Shown: positions 1 through 7,653 of the stretch, piece by piece
How positions within the stretch are numbered: the stretch's first letter is position 1
How the letters are laid out: each line of letters opens with the position of its first letter
Assembly: GCA_025924295.1 (NCBI GenBank)
Contig: JAICEG010000227.1
Location: 1 to 8,474, forward strand
DNA: 8,474 bases
Source of the DNA: Vicinamibacteria bacterium
Lineage (GTDB): Bacteria; Acidobacteriota; Vicinamibacteria; Vicinamibacterales; UBA2999
Direction: 5' to 3'
Made by a program: the position numbers and the translations under genes
The notes under the pieces: generated by a model
What the model saw: the letters and a program-made list of their open reading frames with translations, nothing else
Database searches by the model: none
Told to the model about the DNA's origin: nothing

Positions 1-1
1 G

Positions 2-55
2 AAGACGAAGGGCGCGAAGCGGAAGGTGACCAAGGCGAAGACCGTGACGGCTTGA
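2..55 (+). CDS. 3' end of a gene with a lysine-rich C-terminal tail (partial)
   Basis: Only the last 17 codons and a TGA stop (53-55) lie in the window, in frame 2. They encode KTKGAKRKVTKAKTVTA, which is rich in Lys, Thr and Ala with no acidic residues. This resembles the basic tail of the next gene (191-496), so the two may be paralogous or functionally linked; that is inference from composition only. Such tails occur in histone H1-like and other nucleic-acid-binding proteins, but also as low-complexity ends of unrelated proteins. The reading frame is chosen because it gives this coherent basic tail ending in a stop. The function cannot be assigned without the upstream sequence. Confidence 0.5.
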   Translation, partial: KTKGAKRKVTKAKTVTA

Positions 56-133
56 ACGGATGCACACGGCGCTCGACTCACGACTCTCGCCGCCCTGAAA
101 GCGAGTTCGAAGCAAACGGGTGTTCGGTCCTGA

Positions 134-155
134 GGGTGGATGTCGTTATCCACCC
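134..155. promoter_or_regulatory. Perfect 8-bp hairpin in the leader of the small gene
   Basis: GGGTGGAT (134-141) and ATCCACCC (148-155) are perfectly complementary around a 6-base loop, GTCGTT. The hairpin lies 78 bp after the preceding stop codon and 22 bases before the Shine-Dalgarno of the 191-496 gene. No T-run follows on the plus strand (the next bases are GGTATAGG), so a classical intrinsic terminator is not supported. It may be a factor-dependent end of the upstream transcript, an RNA element in the leader, or an operator. Confidence 0.4.
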
Positions 156-190
156 GGTATAGGCTCAACAATAGACTAGGAGGTCACGGG

Positions 191-496
191 ATGGGCGATG
201 CAGAGTTTGCTGGTGGCGGGAGCGTCGATTGGCAGGTCACGAACTCAGACGGTGAGTCTGGCGGGGGTAACAAGAAGCAGTGCAAGGGGAAGGACAAAGA
301 TCCCAAGGGCGAGGATGGCAGTTTCGCCGTCATCGTGAATGGAAACCTGAAATTCACGCTGCCGGCAACGAAGGGCAACTCGATCAAGATTCTTTGGGGA
401 CCTGACTCGGCGAGTTTGACCTCGACTCCCGAGACATTGACCAAGTCCAAGGCAGCTGCTGCAAAGAAGACGGCAACGAAGTCCAGGACCAGATAA
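191..496 (+). CDS. Small hypothetical protein with a Gly-rich start and basic tail
   Basis: This 101-residue protein is not one I recognise. The ATG at 191 is chosen because a full Shine-Dalgarno, AGGAGGT (178-184), sits 6 bases upstream. An in-frame ATG at 140 has no such site and falls inside the hairpin at 134-155. The N-terminus is Gly/Ser-rich (GGGSVDW, ESGGGNKK) and is followed by a charged KGKDKDPKGED stretch. A hydrophobic, probably beta-strand core comes next (around residues 45-75, with FAVIVNGNLKFTLP and IKILWG). The tail is Lys/Ala/Thr-rich (KSKAAAAKKTATKSRTR). There is one Cys, no signal peptide and no membrane segment. The tail echoes that of the preceding gene, and nucleic-acid binding is possible but unproven. 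The gene converges on the kinase gene, with 21 bp between the stop codons and no clear terminator. Confidence 0.6.
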   Translation: MGDAEFAGGGSVDWQVTNSDGESGGGNKKQCKGKDKDPKGEDGSFAVIVNGNLKFTLPATKGNSIKILWGPDSASLTSTPETLTKSKAAAAKKTATKSRTR

Positions 497-517
497 GCAC
501 GGTGCACATCGTCGTGG

Positions 518-1405
<888 letters not shown>

Positions 1406-1465
1406 GGGGGTGTTCAGGAGGATACACGCAAGTTCGATCCGGTCGCCAAAGCCGTTAGTGAGTGC

Positions 1466-1471
1466 AGGAGG
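1466..1471 (+). promoter_or_regulatory. Shine-Dalgarno deciding the sigma-factor start
   Basis: AGGAGG lies 11 bases before the ATG at 1483. An in-frame GTG at 1462 precedes this site and would be internal to its own signal, so the ATG at 1483 (or the adjacent ATG at 1486) is preferred. The spacing is slightly long. Confidence 0.5.
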
Positions 1472-1482
1472 GATTTCCCGCT

Positions 1483-2127
1483 ATGATGGCTGCGAGTCAC
1501 AACACCGTGAGCGATGCGTCCAACAAGAAGCCGGCGCCCGAATCGCAGACCAACGGCGACGACGCGCTCCTGAGCGACGAGCCCACCATCGAGCTGGTCG
1601 TCAGAGCCCGGGAGGGTGACCGCATTGCGGTAGAAGCGCTGTTGCAGCGGTCCATTCCGGGTCTCAGGCGATTTGCGCATGGCCGTCTTCCTGCCGCGGC
1701 CCGCGGAAGCCTCGATACCGGGGATCTGGTTCAGGAAACCGTGCTGCACGTGCTGCGCCGGCTGGATACGTTCGAGCCGCGGCACGTCGGGGCGATGCAG
1801 GCGTACCTGCGGCAGTCGGTCATCAATCGGATTCGGGACGAAGTGCGGCGGATCGGCCGTCACCCGGCCCCCGCTGAATTGCCCCAGGCCCTGGCAGCGG
1901 ACATGCCGTCACCACTCGAAGAGGCGGTTCGGGCCGAAGCCTACGAGCGGTATCGCTCCGTGCTCGTCACGCTCAGCCCGCGCGATCGTCAGATGGTCGT
2001 TGCCCGCATCGAGGCTCAGTGGAGTCTCGGAGAGATTGCGCAGCGGTTCAACATGCGAACCGTGGACGGTGCGCGGATGGCGGTCACACGCGCGTTACGC
2101 CGGTTGATGGATCGACTGAAAACCTAG
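1483..2127 (+). CDS. ECF-type sigma-70 family RNA polymerase sigma factor
   Basis: This 214-residue protein has the two domains of an ECF sigma factor. Sigma region 2 is at about residues 36-125, with DLVQETVLHVLRRLDTFE and then YLRQSVINRIRDEVRR for -10 recognition. Region 4 is at about 150-210, with TLSPRDRQMVVARIE and a helix-turn-helix, SLGEIAQRFNMRTVDGARMAVTRALRRL, for -35 binding. The first 35 residues are polar and probably disordered. It should direct RNA polymerase to a dedicated promoter set. Where ECF factors usually have an acidic DAED-like motif before LVQE, this protein has D78-T79-G80-D81. No anti-sigma gene is adjacent; the divergent neighbour is a Ser/Thr kinase. Known kinase-linked ECF groups (for example EcfP with PknT in Vibrio parahaemolyticus) are activated by Thr phosphorylation in this region. 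The same mechanism here is inference. The stop overlaps that of the converging GNAT gene. Confidence 0.9.
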   Translation: MMAASHNTVSDASNKKPAPESQTNGDDALLSDEPTIELVVRAREGDRIAVEALLQRSIPGLRRFAHGRLPAAARGSLDTGDLVQETVLHVLRRLDTFEPRHVGAMQAYLRQSVINRIRDEVRRIGRHPAPAELPQALAADMPSPLEEAVRAEAYERYRSVLVTLSPRDRQMVVARIEAQWSLGEIAQRFNMRTVDGARMAVTRALRRLMDRLKT

Positions 2128-2717
2128 TCGGCGACGACGACGCGGCGACTGCTCGTGTGCGAACGGAGCACGTCTGACGTCAGGCGCTTGCTCAGGTACA
2201 CCTTGGATTCGCGATTGTCCGTCGGGTGAATCTCGTACTTGACCACGTTGAATTCGAGCTGGTCGAGGGTGCCCCGCATGTCGTAGTAGCGGTTCTTCGT
2301 CTTGACGACGACCTCGTGGAATCCGGCCGCGTGCGCCCAGACTTCTGATTCCTCGGTCAGCGCCCTGAAATGCCCCTGACCTCGCCAGTCGCGGCGAGTG
2401 CCTCCCACCCAGCTGTAAAGCACCTTGCGATCCTCGAACTCGACGCTGTCGCGCAGGCGCGTGACGAGATCCTTGAGTTTCGGTTCGCTCTCGTCCTGCC
2501 TGATCTCGTGGACGATCTTGAAGGCCACCGGCACGATGGTCCCCGGATCATCCCGCAGGGGGGCCTCCGCCATCAGGATCAGGAATTCGCGGTCGCGCAG
2601 GCGGTCGAGGATTTCCGTCGCGGTCTTCTTTCGCGGAAACTCGCCGAAATACTCTTCGATGTACTGGATCTCGAGGGCACCGGTCTCGAGGGGATATTGC
2701 TTAATTAGGTACTCCAT
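2124..2717 (-). CDS. GNAT family N-acetyltransferase
   Basis: The preferred product has 197 residues, starting at MEYLIKQYP. An in-frame ATG at 2822 would add 35 residues, but that extension is translated from the intergenic repeat and looks like noise (Pro/Glu/Ser-rich, with EPSAQ and EPGAQSREP). No strong Shine-Dalgarno precedes 2717. The GNAT core shows as a strand with YSWVGGTRRDW (101-111), then the acetyl-CoA pyrophosphate loop RGQGHF (112-117) and helix RALTEESEVWAHAAG. A later segment, VVVKTKNRYYDMRGTLDQLEFNVVKYE, matches the usual 'Asn ... L...GF' acceptor-side region. The sixth loop position is Phe instead of the usual Gly/Ala. The protein should acetylate an amine using acetyl-CoA, but the substrate is unknown. 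It is the last gene of the metH cluster, about 108 bp downstream of metH, and may be cotranscribed with it. Its stop codon overlaps that of the convergent sigma gene. Confidence 0.8.
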   Translation of the reverse strand: MEYLIKQYPLETGALEIQYIEEYFGEFPRKKTATEILDRLRDREFLILMAEAPLRDDPGTIVPVAFKIVHEIRQDESEPKLKDLVTRLRDSVEFEDRKVLYSWVGGTRRDWRGQGHFRALTEESEVWAHAAGFHEVVVKTKNRYYDMRGTLDQLEFNVVKYEIHPTDNRESKVYLSKRLTSDVLRSHTSSRRVVVAD

Positions 2718-2720
2718 CAA

Positions 2721-2833
2721 GGCTTTAGGCTCTCGACTCTGGGCTCCTGGCTCTAGGCACTGGGCGCTAGGCTCTGGCCGGGTCTTTAATTCTATAGGCT
2801 TTAGCGCACGCCCAGAGCCCAAAGCCTAGAGTC
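2721..2833. repeat. Degenerate GGCTCTAGGC-type intergenic repeat with inverted arms
   Basis: The metH-GNAT gap is filled by short variants of a GGCTTTAGGCTCT / GGCTCTGGGC unit. On the plus strand, forward units run through about 2721-2777. The complementary orientation appears at 2809-2833 (GCCCAGAGCCCAAAGCC and on). For example, GGCTTTAGGCTCT (2721-2733) matches the reverse complement of AGAGCCCAAAGCC (2814-2826) at 12 of 13 bases. The spacer is AT-rich (TCTTTAATTCTATAGG). The array overlaps the metH stop codon, so metH's last codons lie within it, and it runs almost to the GNAT start. It could fold into a long imperfect hairpin in the mRNA. Confidence 0.75.
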
Positions 2834-5800
2834 CCGGCTCATACGCCAGATTGGGCAGAAGCCAGCGCTCTGCCTCCGCCATCGGGATGCCTTTCCGGCC
2901 GGCGTAATCCTCGACCTGGTCTCGTCCCACCCTGCCGACGCTGAAATACCTCGTGGCCCGGTTTGCGAAGTAGAGGCCGCTCACCGAGGCCGCCGGCGTC
3001 ATCGCAAAGCTCTCGGTCAGCCTCAGCCCGGCGCGCTCGGCACCCAGCAGATCGAAGAGTCGCTGCTTCTCGCTGTGATCGGGACAGGCGGGATACCCGA
3101 ACGCCGGCCGGATGCCGCGATATTTCTCCTCCAGCAATTCCGGTTGCGTGAGCCGCTCGTCGACGCCGTAGCCCCACTCACCCCGCGCCCGCTGGTGAAG
3201 CCACTCAGCGGTGGCCTCCGCCAGTCGATCGGCCAGGGCCTTCACCATGATGGCGTGGTAGTCGTCGTGATCCTGCTCGTAGGTGCGGGCGAGCGCATCG
3301 GCGCCGAGTCCGGCCGTGACGGCAAACCCACCGATGTAGTCAGTGAGCCCGCACTCCATCGGCGCGATGAAGTCGGCCAGCGACAGATGCGGGACGCCGT
3401 CGGCCATCTGCTCCTGCTGCCGCAGCATCGGGAACCGGGCGAAAGGGGTCAGACCCCTTGAGTCGGTTGCTATCAAGGGGTCTGACCCCTTTCGCTCGAA
3501 CAGCACGATGTCATCGCCGTCGGTGGCTGCCGGCCAGAAGCCGTAGACCGCGCGCGCCTGGAGCAATCGGTTCGAGACGATGCGATCCAGCAGGGCGCGA
3601 GCGTTGTCGAACAACTCGCGCGCGGCGCGACCGTACTGCGGATGCTCGAGGATGGCCGGGAAACGTCCCTTGAGCTCCCATGCTGCAAAGAAGAACGTCC
3701 AGTCGATGAAGGGCACGATGTCGGTGAGATCGATATCGACCACCCTGGCGCCGGTGAAGCTCGGTTCGGCGATGGCCGACGGCGTCCATTCCAGCCGCAG
3801 CCGCTTCTTCGTCGTCTCCGGGAAGGAGACCAGGGGACGCCGCTTGAGCCCGGAGTACTGCACGCGCAGGCGATCCTGATCGGCCCGATTGCTCGCGTCG
3901 AGATCGACGCGCTGCGACGGATCGAGCAGACGTGAGACGACGTCGACGGCCTTCGAAGCGTCGACGACGTGCACGACGGGGTGGTCGTCGTACTCAGGAG
4001 CGATCCTGACCGCGGTGTGCTGCCGGCTGGTCGTGGCGCCGCCGATGAGCAGCGGCACGTTCATCGCGCGCCGCTTCATTTCCCGTGCAACGAAGATCAT
4101 CTCGTCGAGCGACGGCGTGATCAGGCCGCTCAGTCCGATGAGGTCGGCACGCTCGTCGACCGCCGTCTGAAGAATCCGGTCGGCGGACACCATGACACCG
4201 AGGTCGACGACCTCGTAGTTGTTGCAGCCGAGCACGACGCCGACGATGTTCTTGCCGATGTCGTGTACGTCCCCCTTCACTGTCGCGAGCAACACCTTGG
4301 GCCTCTGCACGGTGCCGTTCGTCTGCGCATCCTCGAAGTACGGGAGCAGGCAGGCCACGGCTTTCTTCATGACTCGAGCACTCTTGACGACCTGCGGGAG
4401 GAACATCTGCCCGGCGCCGAACAGATCGCCGACGACGCGCATCCCGTTCATGAGCGGTCCCTCGATCACGTCGAGCGGACGGGGCAGTGCGCGGCGTGCT
4501 TCGTCGACATCCGGCTCGATGAACTCGACGATGCCGTGCACGAGGGCGTGCTCGAGCCGTTTGTCGACAGGCAGATTTCGCCACGCCGCGTCGGCCACCT
4601 GGCTCGTCGGTCCCCCGGCGACGGTGGACGCAAACTGGACCAGCCTGTCGGTGGCATCGGGACGCCGGTTGAAGATGACGTCCTCGACGTGCTCGAGCAG
4701 GTCCTTCGGGATCGTCTCGTACACGGTGAGCTGAGCGGCGTTGACGATCGCCATGTCGAGCCCGGCTTTCACGGCGTGAAAGAGAAACGCCGAGTGCATC
4801 GCCTCGCGTACGGCAGTCTTGCCGCGGAACGCAAACGAGAGATTGCTGATGCCGCCGCAGATCTTGATACCGGGGCAGGTGATCTTCAGCACCTTCGCCG
4901 CTTCGAGGAAGTCCATCGCGTAGTAGTTGTGCTCCTCGAGCCCGGTGGCGATGGCCAGGATGTTGAGGTCGAAGATGATGTCAGTCGGTTCGTAAGCGAG
5001 GCGGTCGGTCAGGAGTCGATAGGCGCGCTCGCAGATTTCGATCTTGCGTCCCGCGCTATCGGCCTGCCCACGCTCATCGAACGCCATGACGACCAGCGCG
5101 GCGCCGTAGCGCCGGACAACGGCTGCCTTGCGCAGGAACTCTTCCTCGCCCTCCTTGAGGCTGATCGAATTGGCGATCGCTTTCCCCTGGACGCACTGGA
5201 GGCCGGCCTCGATGACCGTCCACTTCGAGCTGTCGATCATGAAGGGCAGGCGCGCGATCTCCGGTTCCGCCGCCACGACATTGAGGAACGTCGTCATGGC
5301 TGTCTCCGAATCGAGCATCCCTTCGTCCATGTTGATGTCGAGGATGTTGGCGCCGCCGCGCACCTGCTCGAGTGCGATGGCCGCGGCATCGAGGTACTGC
5401 TCGTTCGCGATCATCGTCGCGAAGCGCTTCGACCCAGTGACGTTGGTACGCTCACCAACCACGATCAGGTTGGACTCGGGCCGGATCGTGAGCGACTCGA
5501 GGCCGGCGATCTCGGTCAGGTGCTCGCCCGAGTTGTTGGAGCCGTGGCGCGGCGCGATTCCCTCGATCGCTTCGCGAATCGCGCGAATATGCGCCGGCGT
5601 CGTTCCACAGCAACCCCCGATGATGTTGGCGAACCCGGACTCGGCGAAATCGCGCAGCAGGGCGGCGGTCTCGGACGGTGCTTCGTCGTACTCGCCGAAG
5701 GCGTTGGGCAGCCCCGCGTTGGGATGGCAACTCACGTACACGCCGGCCAGGCGCGACAGTTCCGCCATGTAGGGGCGCATTTGCCGCGCGCCGAACGCAC

Positions 5801-6539
5801 AGTTGAGGCCGACGCTGAATGGCCGCGCGTGCTGAATCGACACGTAGAAGGCATCGAGCATCTGGCCGGACAGCGTGCGCCCGCTGCGGTCGGCGATGGT
5901 GGCCGAAATCATCAGCGGGACATCAATGCCACGGGCTTCGAATTCGTCGTGGATGCCGGCGATGGCGGCCTTGGCGTTGAGCGTGTCGAACACCGTTTCG
6001 AGGAGCAGCAGATCGACTCCACCATCGAGCAGCCCACCTACCTGCTCGCGATACGCCGCGCGAACCGCAGCGAACGTCGTCGCCCGGAATGCCGGGTTGT
6101 TGACGTCGGGAGAGATCGAGAGCGTTCGGTTGGTCGGACCGATGGCACCTGCGACGTAGCGCGGCCGATCGGGTGTCCGGCTGCTCCAGCTGTCGGCCGC
6201 CTCGCGCGCGAGTCGCGCCGCTTCGACGTTCAGCTCGTAGACGATCGACTCGAGCCCGAAGTCCGCCTGCGCGATCACAGTCCCGCCGAAAGTGTTGGTC
6301 TCGATGATGTCCGCGCCCGCTTCCAGGTACGCGTGATGGATCGACGAGATCAACTCAGGCCGTGTCAGCACCAGCAGATCGATGTTGTTCTTGACGAGAT
6401 GCGGGTGGTCGCGAAAGCGATCGCCGCGCACCGCCGCCTCATCGAGCTTGTGCTGCTGGACCATGGTCCCCATCGCGCCGTCGAGGAAGAGGATGCGTCC
6501 GGCGAGAGCGCGATCGAGCGAGCGAATGGGAGGTGACAT
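2826..6539 (-). CDS. metH: Cobalamin-dependent methionine synthase
   Basis: This full-length 1237-residue enzyme makes methionine and tetrahydrofolate from homocysteine and 5-methyl-THF in the cytoplasm. Domains run in order: homocysteine-binding barrel (about 1-325; zinc ligands Cys247, Cys310 and Cys311 in GGCCGTTP), methyl-THF barrel (about 355-640; GERTNVTGS), cap and cobalamin domain (about 650-885; DVHDIG with cobalt-ligand His759, and Ser810), and the AdoMet reactivation domain (about 915-1235; Asp946, and RPAFGYPACPDH at 1144-1155). From recalled E. coli MetH numbering, residues match one-to-one through Asp946, while Arg1134 corresponds to Arg1144 here. The roughly 10 extra residues fall where a palindromic repeat is read in frame (about 1015-1034). 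No Shine-Dalgarno precedes the ATG. The upstream regulator stops 9 bp before it, so translational coupling is likely. The catalytic residues visible are intact. Confidence 0.97.
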   Translation of the reverse strand: MSPPIRSLDRALAGRILFLDGAMGTMVQQHKLDEAAVRGDRFRDHPHLVKNNIDLLVLTRPELISSIHHAYLEAGADIIETNTFGGTVIAQADFGLESIVYELNVEAARLAREAADSWSSRTPDRPRYVAGAIGPTNRTLSISPDVNNPAFRATTFAAVRAAYREQVGGLLDGGVDLLLLETVFDTLNAKAAIAGIHDEFEARGIDVPLMISATIADRSGRTLSGQMLDAFYVSIQHARPFSVGLNCAFGARQMRPYMAELSRLAGVYVSCHPNAGLPNAFGEYDEAPSETAALLRDFAESGFANIIGGCCGTTPAHIRAIREAIEGIAPRHGSNNSGEHLTEIAGLESLTIRPESNLIVVGERTNVTGSKRFATMIANEQYLDAAAIALEQVRGGANILDINMDEGMLDSETAMTTFLNVVAAEPEIARLPFMIDSSKWTVIEAGLQCVQGKAIANSISLKEGEEEFLRKAAVVRRYGAALVVMAFDERGQADSAGRKIEICERAYRLLTDRLAYEPTDIIFDLNILAIATGLEEHNYYAMDFLEAAKVLKITCPGIKICGGISNLSFAFRGKTAVREAMHSAFLFHAVKAGLDMAIVNAAQLTVYETIPKDLLEHVEDVIFNRRPDATDRLVQFASTVAGGPTSQVADAAWRNLPVDKRLEHALVHGIVEFIEPDVDEARRALPRPLDVIEGPLMNGMRVVGDLFGAGQMFLPQVVKSARVMKKAVACLLPYFEDAQTNGTVQRPKVLLATVKGDVHDIGKNIVGVVLGCNNYEVVDLGVMVSADRILQTAVDERADLIGLSGLITPSLDEMIFVAREMKRRAMNVPLLIGGATTSRQHTAVRIAPEYDDHPVVHVVDASKAVDVVSRLLDPSQRVDLDASNRADQDRLRVQYSGLKRRPLVSFPETTKKRLRLEWTPSAIAEPSFTGARVVDIDLTDIVPFIDWTFFFAAWELKGRFPAILEHPQYGRAARELFDNARALLDRIVSNRLLQARAVYGFWPAATDGDDIVLFERKGSDPLIATDSRGLTPFARFPMLRQQEQMADGVPHLSLADFIAPMECGLTDYIGGFAVTAGLGADALARTYEQDHDDYHAIMVKALADRLAEATAEWLHQRARGEWGYGVDERLTQPELLEEKYRGIRPAFGYPACPDHSEKQRLFDLLGAERAGLRLTESFAMTPAASVSGLYFANRATRYFSVGRVGRDQVEDYAGRKGIPMAEAERWLLPNLAYEPGL
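3439..3495. repeat. 57-bp double-palindromic repeat inside metH
   Basis: Two perfectly complementary 23-bp arms (3439-3461 and 3473-3495) flank an 11-base loop, GTCGGTTGCTA. Each arm contains its own palindrome, AAGGGGTCAGACCCCTT (plus strand, left) or its complement (right), so the element can form one long hairpin or two small ones. Its length is exactly 19 codons, so the metH frame stays open. The encoded peptide includes KGSDPL and RGLTPF, in a loop between DDIVLF and MLRQQ. Repeats of this shape resemble REP/MITE-like elements mobilised in trans by REP-associated tyrosine transposases. That link is from memory, and no transposase gene is present here. Confidence 0.85.
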
Positions 6540-6548
6540 GTGTGGTGC

Positions 6549-7499
6549 TCAGGAACGGCGGCGAGGAGCAGGTACGTGCGACGGCTTGGTTCCGCTCGCG
6601 ACCAGCACGGTGAACGGGTCGCCCCGGCGTGCCGCACCGGTGCTCACGCGCACGTGTGCGAGACCGGCGCCCTCGAGGAGCTCGCGCAACTGATCGGTCG
6701 TGAAGCCCAGGTGCCGATCGCCAAACCGGGAGCGAACCCAGGCCTGATCGTGCGATTTCAAATCCATCAAGAGCAGCCGCCCTGACGGACGCAGGACACG
6801 GACGGCCTCGGCGATGGCACGCTCGGGATCGCTCGCGTGGTGCAGCGACTGAGAAAGCAGGGCCACATCGTGCGAGGCGTCGCGCAGCGGCAGTCGTGAC
6901 AGATCGCCCTTGCGCCATTCCACGTTGGTCACGCGACGCTTCTCCGCGAGCGCCTTCGCACGCTCGAGCACATCGTCGGAGCGATCGACGCCGGTGACGT
7001 GCCGCGCCCAGCGCGCCGCTTCGACCGCGAGGTAGCCGTCGCCGCAGCCGATGTCGACGACATCCAGCGGCGGCAGCAGCTCGCCCAGCGTCCGTGCCCA
7101 CGCCGCCCAGCTGCGGCCCGGAAGCATCTGTCGCGTGTCGCCGTGAGGATAGAACTGTTCGTGTCTGTTCCGCAGCACCTCTTGCATTCGAGCATCGTCT
7201 TCGCGGACATCACGGTCGGTGGACGTCGCGGCAAATTGCTCGGCGAGGAGCGACCAGATGGGGAGGCGCGGTTCGCTGCGGGACGCATCCGGAAGGCGGT
7301 AGTACACGAAGCCCGACGAGCGTTCCTCCGTCACGAGATTCGCTTCCTTGAGCAAGCCGAGATGACGGGATACGCCCGATTGGGCGAGGCCCAGAATCGA
7401 GGTCAATTCACCAACGTTGAAGCGATCCTGGGCGAGCACGCGAAGCAGTCGCAGCCTGGACGGGTCGGCGAGGAGCCGGAAAATCACTGCGGAGCGCAT
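6549..7499 (-). CDS. ArsR-family HTH regulator fused to a SAM-dependent methyltransferase
   Basis: This 316-residue protein has two domains. Residues 1-90 are an ArsR/SmtB winged helix (LADPSRLRLLRVL, then helix-turn-helix VGELTSILGLAQSGVSRHLGLLKEANLV at 29-56 and wing SSGFVYYRL). Residues about 120-300 are a class I methyltransferase, with motif I VVDIGCGDG (147-155), acidic VD171-172, GDL (198-200), motif II DVALLSQSLHH (211-221) and RPSGRLLLMDL. The metal-binding ELCVC motif of classical ArsR is absent (ELTSILGL instead), so metal sensing is unlikely. It lies 9 bp upstream of metH in the same operon. ArsR-type SahR senses S-adenosylhomocysteine and controls methionine-cycle genes in Proteobacteria. 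By analogy, this protein may bind SAM/SAH in its methyltransferase fold and control its own operon; this is inference. ATG 7499 is the first start after an in-frame TGA, with no Shine-Dalgarno, and the transcript may be nearly leaderless. Confidence 0.93.
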   Translation of the reverse strand: MRSAVIFRLLADPSRLRLLRVLAQDRFNVGELTSILGLAQSGVSRHLGLLKEANLVTEERSSGFVYYRLPDASRSEPRLPIWSLLAEQFAATSTDRDVREDDARMQEVLRNRHEQFYPHGDTRQMLPGRSWAAWARTLGELLPPLDVVDIGCGDGYLAVEAARWARHVTGVDRSDDVLERAKALAEKRRVTNVEWRKGDLSRLPLRDASHDVALLSQSLHHASDPERAIAEAVRVLRPSGRLLLMDLKSHDQAWVRSRFGDRHLGFTTDQLRELLEGAGLAHVRVSTGAARRGDPFTVLVASGTKPSHVPAPRRRS

Positions 7500-7514
7500 G
7501 CGCTTACATCACTG

Positions 7515-7544
7515 AATCTACATATATTGATATGAACTAGTCAA
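7515..7544 (-). promoter_or_regulatory. Predicted sigma-70 promoter of the arsR/methyltransferase-metH operon
   Basis: On the minus strand, TTGACT (7539-7544) is a good -35 match, followed after 18 bases by TAGATT (7515-7520), a 4/6 match to the -10. Transcription would start near 7508, only about 8 bases before the ATG at 7499. This fits the lack of a Shine-Dalgarno. The region is strikingly AT-rich compared with its surroundings. Confidence 0.55.
7521..7534. promoter_or_regulatory. Palindromic operator candidate in the promoter spacer
   Basis: CATAT-ATTG-ATATG is a perfect 5-bp inverted repeat with a 4-base centre. It lies wholly between the predicted -35 and -10 boxes. AT-rich imperfect palindromes at this position are typical ArsR-family operators, where bound dimer blocks RNA polymerase. 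The first gene of the operon encodes such a regulator, so autorepression is the simplest reading. Confidence 0.5.
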
Positions 7545-7653
7545 GCCAGGATGTTTTTCGAATTCGGACCGTCCTGAAAACTCGTACGGTCGCGCACGGA
7601 ACGCTCGCCGATCGGTCGCATGGCCGCGGTCCACATTGCAGAGTGAGCTCTAA

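Noticed and set aside
134..155. Rho-independent terminator for the upstream gene
   Set aside because: The stem is good but no T-run follows on the plus strand. On the minus strand there is no gene that would need it.
2718..2822. Upstream ATG (2822) giving GNAT a 35-residue extension
   Set aside because: The extension is a translation of the intergenic repeat, and the GNAT fold starts naturally near MEYLIKQYP.
3439..3495. CRISPR repeat or intrinsic terminator within metH
   Set aside because: There is only one inverted pair with no regular spacers, and the sequence is read through in frame in the middle of a complete gene.
3969..6536. An 855-codon plus-strand open frame antisense to metH
   Set aside because: It lies fully opposite the clearly functional metH and its translation is low-complexity (rich in Arg, His, Asp and Val) with no known motif. 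In GC-rich genes the antisense frame often lacks stop codons by codon bias.
6549..7499. Metal- or arsenic-sensing ArsR with arsenite methyltransferase
   Set aside because: There is no ELCVC motif and no set of conserved cysteines in either domain; the only Cys seen is in motif I. The operon partner is metH, not arsenic genes.
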